This document shows, piece after piece, positions 16,713 through 23,175 of a stretch of 34,655 bases of DNA; within the stretch, counting starts at the first letter, position 1; every line of letters starts with the position of its first letter. The stretch comes from a virus. Position numbers and translations under genes: made by a program. The DNA lies in IMG/VR virus record IMGVR_UViG_3300007538_000089, positions 1-34,655 of that record, one strand, 5' to 3'. The notes beneath the pieces were generated by a model that searched no databases, was not told the origin of the DNA, and saw nothing but the letters and a program-made list of their open reading frames with translations.

Positions 16713-18136
16713 AACAAGAAATTTTAGATATTATTAACAATAATCCAAAAACTTATCATACTATTATTAAAAAAGATAAAGATATGTTAGATTGGGTTGA
16801 AAATAACACATTATCAGCTTCGAATCATTTCAAAACTAAGCTATACAGCGCAATTTACCATATATCCGACATTTGCCCTTATGGGAGTCAGTTAACTGTG
16901 CATAGGTGGGTTAATGGATTTAAACGATGCGGGCCTGCAAGTGTTTGTAATTGTACTCAAACTAAGATTTCAAATTCTATGAAATCAGCATGTAAAAATA
17001 GATCATCAGCTGAACAAGAGTTAATTAATCAAAAAAGAAAATCAACTATGTTAAAAAAGTACGGTGTGGAATATAACTCACAACGAGATGATTTTCCTGT
17101 CCGTATACAAATTGACAAATCTATTTTTGATTTATTGTCATCTAAACAATGGCTTGAACATGAGTACGTTGCTAAGGCAAGATCAGCTTTGGACATTGCT
17201 AGTGAGTTAAATGTCGATTATTCCACTGTGTTATTTTACTGTCAGAAACATAAATTCGATATACGCCAATACACTCATACTTCAAAAAAAGAATCTCAAA
17301 TCAAAACATATATAGAAACATTAGGATTTGATATAGTTCAAAGTGATCGGTCTTTGTTAGATGGTAAAGAAATTGATCTATGGATTCCTGAAAAGAACTT
17401 AGCTATCGAAGTTAACGGTTTATATTGGCACTCTTATCATCCATCATTAAACAAACTTGAATCATTAGTCAAATACAATCATTTAAATAAAACTAAACTA
17501 TCTCAAGAAAAAAATATTCAACTACTTCATATAACTGACTTCGAATGGCGTAACAAACCAGATATTGTTAAATCAATTATACTTTCAAAATTGTTAACTA
17601 ATATCAAAGTATATGCTAGAAAATGCTGTATAAGCGTTATAGACACAGGTACAGCGAGAAACTTTTTAAATAAGTATCACATACAAGGATTTATAGGATC
17701 GCATCTATACGTTGGTTTGTTTCACAATAATGACCTTGTTATGGTTGGAAGTGCTGGATCAAATCGATTTATCAAAAATTCAATAGAATTACATCGATTA
17801 TCAACGGTATCAAATACAACAGTAGTAGGAGGAGCTTCTAAAATAGTTAAGTATATAAGCAACTACTACAAGTCACCTATTATTTCTTACTGCGATAGAA
17901 GTAAATCAAATGGTAATGTATATCAATCTATTGGCTTTAAAAAGATAAAAGAAACAAAACCTAATTACTTCTGGACTGATGGAACTAACATTATTAGTAG
18001 ACAAAAAACAGTGAAAAGTTCTTTAGAAAACTGGCTTCCTTCGTATGATCCTTCATTAAGCCAAACTGAAAATATGTTTGCTGCAGGATTTAGAAGGTAT
18101 TGGGATTGTGGTAATTTTGTATTCTTGTACAAATAG
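16709..18136 (+). CDS. Second homing-endonuclease-like protein, paralogue of the upstream gene
   Basis: 475 residues with the same architecture as its neighbour: Cys motif (FKRCGPASVCNCTQ), one KKYGVEYNSQ motif instead of three, helix-turn-helix (ALDIASELNVDYSTVLFYC), nuclease core (KEIDLWIPEKNLAIEVNG then LYWHS, about 220-243), a downstream IQLLHITDFEW strand, and the GNAT/Mom-like C-terminus (IELHRLSTVSNTTVVGGASK, then SYCDRSKSNGNVYQSIGF). Both proteins end in a W-D-C-G motif (RYWDCGNFVF here, KIWDCGKMKW upstream). Sequences have diverged well beyond recent duplication. The start overlaps the upstream stop as ATGA, so translation is probably coupled. Position next to gp23 suggests that gp23 or its flank is the cleavage target; this is inference. 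Confidence 0.75.
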   Translation: MKQEILDIINNNPKTYHTIIKKDKDMLDWVENNTLSASNHFKTKLYSAIYHISDICPYGSQLTVHRWVNGFKRCGPASVCNCTQTKISNSMKSACKNRSSAEQELINQKRKSTMLKKYGVEYNSQRDDFPVRIQIDKSIFDLLSSKQWLEHEYVAKARSALDIASELNVDYSTVLFYCQKHKFDIRQYTHTSKKESQIKTYIETLGFDIVQSDRSLLDGKEIDLWIPEKNLAIEVNGLYWHSYHPSLNKLESLVKYNHLNKTKLSQEKNIQLLHITDFEWRNKPDIVKSIILSKLLTNIKVYARKCCISVIDTGTARNFLNKYHIQGFIGSHLYVGLFHNNDLVMVGSAGSNRFIKNSIELHRLSTVSNTTVVGGASKIVKYISNYYKSPIISYCDRSKSNGNVYQSIGFKKIKETKPNYFWTDGTNIISRQKTVKSSLENWLPSYDPSLSQTENMFAAGFRRYWDCGNFVFLYK

Positions 18137-18231
18137 TTTCACTTCACCCGCATTACTCGGTACCAAAATTAAGCAAGAAGCTATCGTCATTTAGGGTGTA
18201 GTAGTTCGCAACATAATATTACGTTAAAGTC

Positions 18232-18258
18232 AAAAAAATAGGCTCCGGAGAGCCTATT
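18232..18258 (-). terminator. Intrinsic terminator downstream of gp23
   Basis: On the minus strand a perfect nine-base-pair stem (AATAGGCTC with GAGCCTATT) closes a TCCG tetraloop and is followed directly by seven T residues after the stem's last base. It sits 24 bases beyond the gp23 stop. In the plus direction the T-run is poor, so it mainly serves gp23 transcripts and insulates the head operon from the endonuclease genes. Confidence 0.85.
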
Positions 18259-18281
18259 ATTTAAGTATGTAAAATACTTGA

Positions 18282-19460
18282 TTAGCTAAAGCTAACGCTA
18301 GTATTGCTAATGTTAACTAAACCTAAGTAGTCTGCTGCATTACCTAAAGATGATGCTGTATTAGTTAATTCAACATAACCATATCGGGTCATAAAGCTAA
18401 CTGTAGGCTCAAAAGTACTAGGGTCTAATACAACACCTGAACTCATCAGTGGGATGTATGGACAGTAGAAAGCTGGTGCATCAGCTTCTGAACTACCTTT
18501 ATAGCCAATTAATACAGGAGCAGCATCTGAAGAGTAAGTATTAACATATACTTTCATAGCATTGTTCAAAGTACCTACCATTTTAGTATTAGTAGGAGCT
18601 TCAAAAGTACCTTCAGTAGTGCGAGCAAAAGCTGAAGTAGTAGCAGATTGCAAAATAGTTAATGCAAACGGACTAACTACAGCCCAGTTACCTGCGCCAC
18701 GACGAGTACGTTGAGCAATCAAGTTAGAAACACGATTGATCAATACTGCTAATGCAGCGTGTTCGTCACCTACAAATGTAGCTGTACCTGATACTGCAGA
18801 TTGGTCATAAGTTTCAGTAGCAGCACCTGCTAATGAACGCAGTGAAGCTAATACTTCTTGGTCAATCTCAGCAGTAATTTCTTGAGCCAAAGCAGCCATA
18901 ATTTCTGCTTCAATATCAATACCGTGTTGTGATTGAGCATCTTGAGCGGCTTCAAAAGTCCAACGTGCGCTTAATTTACGAGATTTTGCTTCAACAGTTT
19001 GCTTCAAAATTTGAATACTTAATCTGTTGCCAGCAACACCTTCTAAAGCAGCAGTAGCAGCGGCTTTATCTGTTGATGCATCACCTGAATAAGCTTCAGC
19101 AATTTTGAATGGTGACAATGCTTCTTCGCCTGCAGTTACATCAGTACCTGTTGCGCTATCAACGCTATCGGAATAGCGAACACGCAAAGTATGAATTTGA
19201 CTAACAGGGCCAGTCATTGGTTGTACACCTACTAATTCATTAGCGATTACAGTAGGCATAACCCGTCTAATAACAGGCAAAATCACGCGATTAAGCGTAG
19301 AAATGTTACCTGCTGAGGTAGTGCCAGCGGTTGCGCTTTCTGACAAGTATTTACGAGTATTTTCTAAAGTTGCTGCCATTACAGACTTTTTAGTACCTTG
19401 AAGGCCTTCCAAAAGTGCAGATTTTGTATCCTGCCAGCGTGATTCTAATAGTTCTGACAT
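18282..19460 (-). CDS. 23: Major capsid protein gp23
   Basis: 392 residues, HK97-fold major capsid protein of the T4 group. The N-terminal prohead peptide (MSELLESRWQDTKSALLEG) is followed by KYLSE-SATAGTTSAGNI. The LSE ending at residue 41 matches the gp21 cleavage rule (Leu/Ile-x-Glu), so the mature protein probably begins at Ser42. Strongly conserved landmarks follow: LNRVILPVIRRVMPTVIANE, LVGVQPMTGPVSQIHTLRVR, and later IDIEAEIMAALAQEITAEID. It is shorter than T4 gp23 (521 residues), as in T4-like phages of aquatic bacteria. A GGAG ribosome-binding site precedes the ATG. It is the last gene of the head operon, behind gp22 and before the terminator. Confidence 0.96.
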   Translation of the reverse strand: MSELLESRWQDTKSALLEGLQGTKKSVMAATLENTRKYLSESATAGTTSAGNISTLNRVILPVIRRVMPTVIANELVGVQPMTGPVSQIHTLRVRYSDSVDSATGTDVTAGEEALSPFKIAEAYSGDASTDKAAATAALEGVAGNRLSIQILKQTVEAKSRKLSARWTFEAAQDAQSQHGIDIEAEIMAALAQEITAEIDQEVLASLRSLAGAATETYDQSAVSGTATFVGDEHAALAVLINRVSNLIAQRTRRGAGNWAVVSPFALTILQSATTSAFARTTEGTFEAPTNTKMVGTLNNAMKVYVNTYSSDAAPVLIGYKGSSEADAPAFYCPYIPLMSSGVVLDPSTFEPTVSFMTRYGYVELTNTASSLGNAADYLGLVNISNTSVSFS

Positions 19461-19474
19461 TTATTATCTCCTTA

Positions 19475-20572
19475 TTATTTTAATCCAGCAAGACGGCGTA
19501 GTTCGAGTACATTTGAATCGTCTGCTTTTTGATGTGTCATAGTTTTAGCAGTTTTATTTCCGGTAATTTCTTTACTTTCTGATAAAACATTTTTTTTCTT
19601 TGCTGGTACTGTGTTATTAATAACTGATGGTAAATATTTTTCAAAGGATTTTTGAAGTCTATCAGTTTGAACACTTTCCAGTAAATCTTTCATGATTTCT
19701 TGTTGTTTTTTATTCAACGGAGAAATTAATCCATGAATAGTTTGCTCTCGCTTAAATGATTCTGTCAACTGTTTAGCTTTCAGATCATTAGCTTCTGCAA
19801 GTTTTTTTGCTTTAGCAGCAAAAACTTTAGCTTCGGATAATTGTTTATCTTTAATGGATAAAACTTTCATAAGCTTTGCTGTTTCTGATTTTTCATTCAG
19901 ATATGAGTTTCCGTACTCAGCAGCAAACGCTTCGAATATCTTACGTCCAAAGTCGTGTTTCCGTGAAGTTTCAATATCTTCTTTAAGTTGGTTAATTTCT
20001 TTTTTAAGGATATTACTAACCGTTTCAGATACTGTAATCGCACTATGCTTTACAAAGTTAGATTTAACTTTTTGTAATTCTTTTTTAGCTTCGCTAATCA
20101 ATTTAACTTTAGTTTCAGCTAAGTCTTTTTTGTCTTCGTAAAATTCTGTAATTTCAGAAGAAAGAGATTCAACAACGAAATCTTCAAGTTTGTTAAACTG
20201 TTCTTTCATAGCTTTTTTATCAGTATGAAATTCTTTGATTTCTTGTTTTAATTGTGAAGCCACAAACTCTTTCATTAGTTTTGCATGTTCGCGGATTGCA
20301 GTTGCATATTTTGCTTTAGCAACTGACAATTGTTTGCGATCTTCTGCAAATTCGGCAATTTCCGCAGTTAAGCGTTCAGCTAACATTGTATCAACAGCTT
20401 CTACAATGGAAGTTTTATCTTGCTCGTATTTTTGAGCAAATTCTTCGCGCAGTTCTGCAATTGCTTCTTTTTTGTTTGTTTGGACTTTTACATCCCATGC
20501 TTCTTCAATTTGTCTCTTAATTTCTTCAGAAACAACATTATTTTCGAAGAGTGTTTTCAACGCATCTATCAT
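19475..20572 (-). CDS. 22: Prohead scaffold protein gp22
   Basis: 365 residues, Lys/Glu-rich and predicted to be almost entirely coiled coil. The start MIDALKTLFENNVVSEEIKR matches the opening helix of gp22-like scaffolds, and many Leu-x-x-Glu and Ile-x-x-Glu stretches follow, some of which could be gp21 cleavage sites when the core is digested. The C-terminus LELRRLAGLK is compact and may contact gp23. Position directly between gp21 and gp23 is the classic T4 order. It acts as the core around which gp23 assembles and is degraded before DNA packaging. Confidence 0.9.
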   Translation of the reverse strand: MIDALKTLFENNVVSEEIKRQIEEAWDVKVQTNKKEAIAELREEFAQKYEQDKTSIVEAVDTMLAERLTAEIAEFAEDRKQLSVAKAKYATAIREHAKLMKEFVASQLKQEIKEFHTDKKAMKEQFNKLEDFVVESLSSEITEFYEDKKDLAETKVKLISEAKKELQKVKSNFVKHSAITVSETVSNILKKEINQLKEDIETSRKHDFGRKIFEAFAAEYGNSYLNEKSETAKLMKVLSIKDKQLSEAKVFAAKAKKLAEANDLKAKQLTESFKREQTIHGLISPLNKKQQEIMKDLLESVQTDRLQKSFEKYLPSVINNTVPAKKKNVLSESKEITGNKTAKTMTHQKADDSNVLELRRLAGLK

Positions 20573-20589
20573 CTTTTATTTCTCCTCGA

Positions 20590-21213
20590 TCATTGGAGTT
20601 TGTTGATTATATTAATCAACGATTCCTTTAGATATCTTTGTGCTTGTGTATCATATTTTGTTGCTTGTGCTAATTCGTATGCTTTATAACCACCTCGGTT
20701 GTTCATAAGATGTTCATAAATTGGAGTAGGATAAGCACCTGGTGCACTTGGTTGTGCTACGACATCTACAGTAATAATTTCAAAATCTGAAACTTCACCT
20801 GAGCCGTCTTCTTTAACATTTCCAGAACCTCTCGATGAAACACCTAATTTCACACCGGATTCTAACATAGTGCGAACCAGTTGTCCCATCGGAGTAGGAA
20901 TTATTTTAAGTTTTCCATATCCATTATCGCCGTCCATCCACGATTCTGTAATCATATGGCTTACTCTATCTAGATTAATGTTAAGACCTTCTGGATGATC
21001 AACTTCGCCAAGAACTGAGTATCCTCCTTGAATTTGATCGTTGAGAGTTTTGACAGCCCTGCCAATTTCATTTACAGGATATACTCGTTGATTAGCATTA
21101 CGAACTCCACCTTGTATACAAATACCTTTCATATACAAATCTTTTCCTTCGTTTGCTGCTTCAACTACTATTTTTGCTTGGTCGAATGTCAAGTTCTCTC
21201 GTAAGTTTCTCAT
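20590..21213 (-). CDS. 21: Prohead core protease gp21
   Basis: 207 residues, a serine protease of the T4 gp21 family related to herpesvirus assemblins. The expected catalytic His lies in YSVLGEVDHPEGLNI and the Ser in GVKLGVSSRGSG; the flanking TVDVVAQPSAPGA loop is also characteristic. It cleaves scaffold, core and gp23 after Leu/Ile-x-Glu and then itself. The gene lies 17 bases upstream of gp22. Length is close to the family norm (T4 212 residues). Confidence 0.94.
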   Translation of the reverse strand: MRNLRENLTFDQAKIVVEAANEGKDLYMKGICIQGGVRNANQRVYPVNEIGRAVKTLNDQIQGGYSVLGEVDHPEGLNINLDRVSHMITESWMDGDNGYGKLKIIPTPMGQLVRTMLESGVKLGVSSRGSGNVKEDGSGEVSDFEIITVDVVAQPSAPGAYPTPIYEHLMNNRGGYKAYELAQATKYDTQAQRYLKESLINIINKLQ

Positions 21214-21223
21214 TCAAACTTCC

Positions 21224-22207
21224 TTATTTTGCTCGACTAGATAATTTATTCAATGTACTGTTAGCTGATTTATCTGCTTGATCTGCTTTGCCTTTTTTCT
21301 CAGCACCATGACCTGGTTGCTTAGAAGAAAATGCTTTACCAGCTTTACCACCTGGTACATTAATATTTCCAGTTTTCATATCAGTAGGATTTTGCTTGTT
21401 TAATGCAGAACCTTTAATTTTAGATCCTTTTCCCACTTCTGCACCTTTTTCAACAGTATTTCTAACTATGTTGCTTGCAGTGCCGCCCATGTCATTTTTT
21501 TTAGAAGGTAATGCACTTTTAGTATTTTGGCCGTTATCACCACCAATTTTTGCACCAAACCCACCGTTTACTTTTTCTACATATTCACGCATTTGTTCAG
21601 TAGGAGAATATGACTCTTTTGGCATAGCAGGCTCTTCATCTTCCATGTCTTCCATGTCTTCATCTTCCATGTCTTCCATGTCTTCATCTTCCATGTCTTC
21701 CATGTCTTCATCTTCCATGTCTTCCATGTCTTCATCTTCCATGTCTTCCATGTCATCGAAGTTTTCTTCACCTTCTTCGTTAGCCATCATTTGTTCAAAT
21801 TCTGCTTTTAAATCTTCTAATGCGTCTTCAAGATCAACTACTCGACTTTCCATATCGTCGCCTTCATCGTCCATGTCTTCATCGTCCATGTCACTCATAA
21901 AGTCATCAGTTTCGTCACCACCGATTTCGTCGGATTCGTCAAAATCTTCTACGTTGTCCCAATCGTATTCTTCTTCATCTTCATCGTCTAAGCTATCAAC
22001 ATAACTGTCATCATCGTCATCAAAATCATCAGATTCTTCTAAATCTTCATCGTCCATGTCGTCGTCTTTGTAATCGCTTTCTAATAACGACTCATAAATA
22101 TTACGAGATTTTTCAACTACAATCTCGTGAAATAATTCCTGTGCTGCTTCTTTTTCTTCATTAACAAGAAATTCAAGCATTTTTTTAAATTTTGCCAAAT
22201 TTGCCAT
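21224..22207 (-). CDS. Acidic prohead core protein (gp67/gp68-like)
   Basis: 327 residues. The N-terminus (MANLAKFKKMLEFLVNEEKE, then LFHEIVVEKSRNIYESLL) resembles the gp68-type core proteins of T4-like phages. Residues about 45-205 are extremely acidic with Asp/Glu/Met runs, including five copies of DMEDMEDE. The C-terminal third is basic and glycine-rich (VEKGAEVGKGSKIKGSALNK). The charge-split plan suits a core protein that is degraded by gp21 or packs against DNA or scaffold. It is placed immediately before gp21, where gene 68 sits in T4. The assignment is by position and N-terminal motif; the acidic segment is not diagnostic. Confidence 0.7.
   Translation of the reverse strand: MANLAKFKKMLEFLVNEEKEAAQELFHEIVVEKSRNIYESLLESDYKDDDMDDEDLEESDDFDDDDDSYVDSLDDEDEEEYDWDNVEDFDESDEIGGDETDDFMSDMDDEDMDDEGDDMESRVVDLEDALEDLKAEFEQMMANEEGEENFDDMEDMEDEDMEDMEDEDMEDMEDEDMEDMEDEDMEDMEDEEPAMPKESYSPTEQMREYVEKVNGGFGAKIGGDNGQNTKSALPSKKNDMGGTASNIVRNTVEKGAEVGKGSKIKGSALNKQNPTDMKTGNINVPGGKAGKAFSSKQPGHGAEKKGKADQADKSANSTLNKLSSRAK
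21635..21754 (-). repeat. Five 24-bp coding repeats (DMEDMEDE)
   Basis: Five near-perfect 24-bp units in frame within the acidic core protein. Nucleotide identity between units is almost complete, so they look recently expanded and prone to slippage; a change of one unit would add or remove eight acidic residues without breaking the frame. Confidence 0.9.
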
Positions 22208-22308
22208 TTTAAACTCCTATAAATTTTTATTTACCTAATTGGTATGAACTGTCAATATATATTTACATAAAACTTATAAAAGTGTAGTGAAACAGGCTAA
22301 AAATAAGC

Positions 22309-22881
22309 TCATTTTATTTCTTTTATAAATTGATAAGTATTTATATGTTTTAAATTATTAAGATATGTAAATTCAGTTGGAATAAAATTTTGATTATCTA
22401 TTACTCTTATATACTCAATATTTGGATTACTTCTAATTGTAATAACGGTTTGTCTTAACCAATTTCCATAAAAAGTAGCAGGCTCATTATCTTTTTTATA
22501 GTTAAGTGTTCCGGCATATATGTTATTAACTTTTTCATTAATACCTTGATAATCAAACCCTAGTATGTATATAGTATTAAATTGTTTTTCACTAGCAAAC
22601 CATAATGCAGTAGGTCCTGAACTCCATCCTTTAGATTTTTCAAACGTATTAAATCCTTTAAATTTTGATTGTAACCTAAATGGATTAGTCCAAACTTGAT
22701 TTTTTAATTGATACTTGTGATGATTAATCTCATCAATCATTTTATAATCAACCGCAACTAAATAGTCAGGACTAAACTCTCTATATAATGCGTTGCATCC
22801 AAATATTTTACCGTGTTTTTTTAATAAATTTAAGTCAATATCTTTGCGACTAGTTCCATTTCCTACTACAAATGCTTTCAT
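22309..22881 (-). CDS. MptE-like/DUF115-type Rossmann protein
   Basis: 190 residues. It starts MKAFVVGNGTSRKDIDLNLL, a nucleotide-binding-like opening (VGNGxS) seen in the MptE-like/DUF115 group, followed by GKIFGCNALYREFSPDYLVA and a second conserved patch WSSGPTALWFASEKQFNTIY ending in ILGFDYQG. Such proteins are associated with glycosyl transfer or pterin pyrophosphokinase-like folds and are found in T4-like phages of aquatic bacteria beside head genes. No substrate can be stated. The gene lies directly downstream of the 84-residue protein (two bases apart) and upstream of the core gene. The fold call is moderate, the function unknown. Confidence 0.55.
   Translation of the reverse strand: MKAFVVGNGTSRKDIDLNLLKKHGKIFGCNALYREFSPDYLVAVDYKMIDEINHHKYQLKNQVWTNPFRLQSKFKGFNTFEKSKGWSSGPTALWFASEKQFNTIYILGFDYQGINEKVNNIYAGTLNYKKDNEPATFYGNWLRQTVITIRSNPNIEYIRVIDNQNFIPTEFTYLNNLKHINTYQFIKEIK
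22338..22345 (-). promoter_or_regulatory. Late-promoter consensus TATAAATA inside the MptE-like gene
   Basis: An exact TATAAATA on the minus strand near the 3' end of the MptE-like gene, 130 bases upstream of the acidic core gene. It could start the core-gp21-gp22-gp23 transcript. A weaker TGTAAATA at 22260-22267, 52 bases from the ATG, is an alternative. Confidence 0.5.
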
Positions 22882-22883
22882 TA

Positions 22884-23138
22884 TTAAAACGCTGGTGCTT
22901 GTTCATTTGGTTCAGGAGCTCCATACATTTGTTTAATAAAACTCAATTCTTTCTCACGTTCTTTTTTATGTAAGTCAGATGCTTTACGAATTCTGTTTAT
23001 TTGTTTTAATGTTAATCTAACTTTACGTGTATCCTTTTTTTTCATTGGAGTTTCGTCAAATGAAGGATCGTATCGATTATCATCGTCTACATGTAAAATA
23101 TTATCAACATCTGAATAAAATAATTCTCTTAATATCAT
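22884..23138 (-). CDS. Small conserved protein next to portal
   Basis: 84 residues, charged. An acidic N-terminal part (LFYSDVDNILHVDDDNRYDP) leads into a basic helix (KVRLTLKQINRIRKASDLHK) and a tail KELSFIKQMYGAPEPNEQAP. Proteins of this plan, with LTLxxINxxRKAxDxxK and a terminal QMYG, recur beside portal genes of T4-like phages of aquatic bacteria, although no function is established. It has its own late-promoter-like octamer 22 bases upstream, so it may be made independently of the portal. Confidence 0.6.
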   Translation of the reverse strand: MILRELFYSDVDNILHVDDDNRYDPSFDETPMKKKDTRKVRLTLKQINRIRKASDLHKKEREKELSFIKQMYGAPEPNEQAPAF

Positions 23139-23160
23139 AATTAATCTCTTAGCTGTAGTA

Positions 23161-23168
23161 TATTTATC
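23161..23168 (-). promoter_or_regulatory. Late-promoter-like octamer GATAAATA
   Basis: Minus-strand GATAAATA in the 37-base gap after the portal stop, 22 bases before the ATG at 23138. Spacing matches that at 1291-1298, giving a very short leader. Confidence 0.55.
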
Positions 23169-23175
23169 TAAATTA

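Noticed and set aside
21396-22004. 202-residue Ser-rich plus-strand reading frame
   Set aside because: It is antisense to the acidic core protein; its Ser/Met pattern is simply the complement of the Asp/Glu/Met codons, and it has no promoter or ribosome-binding site.
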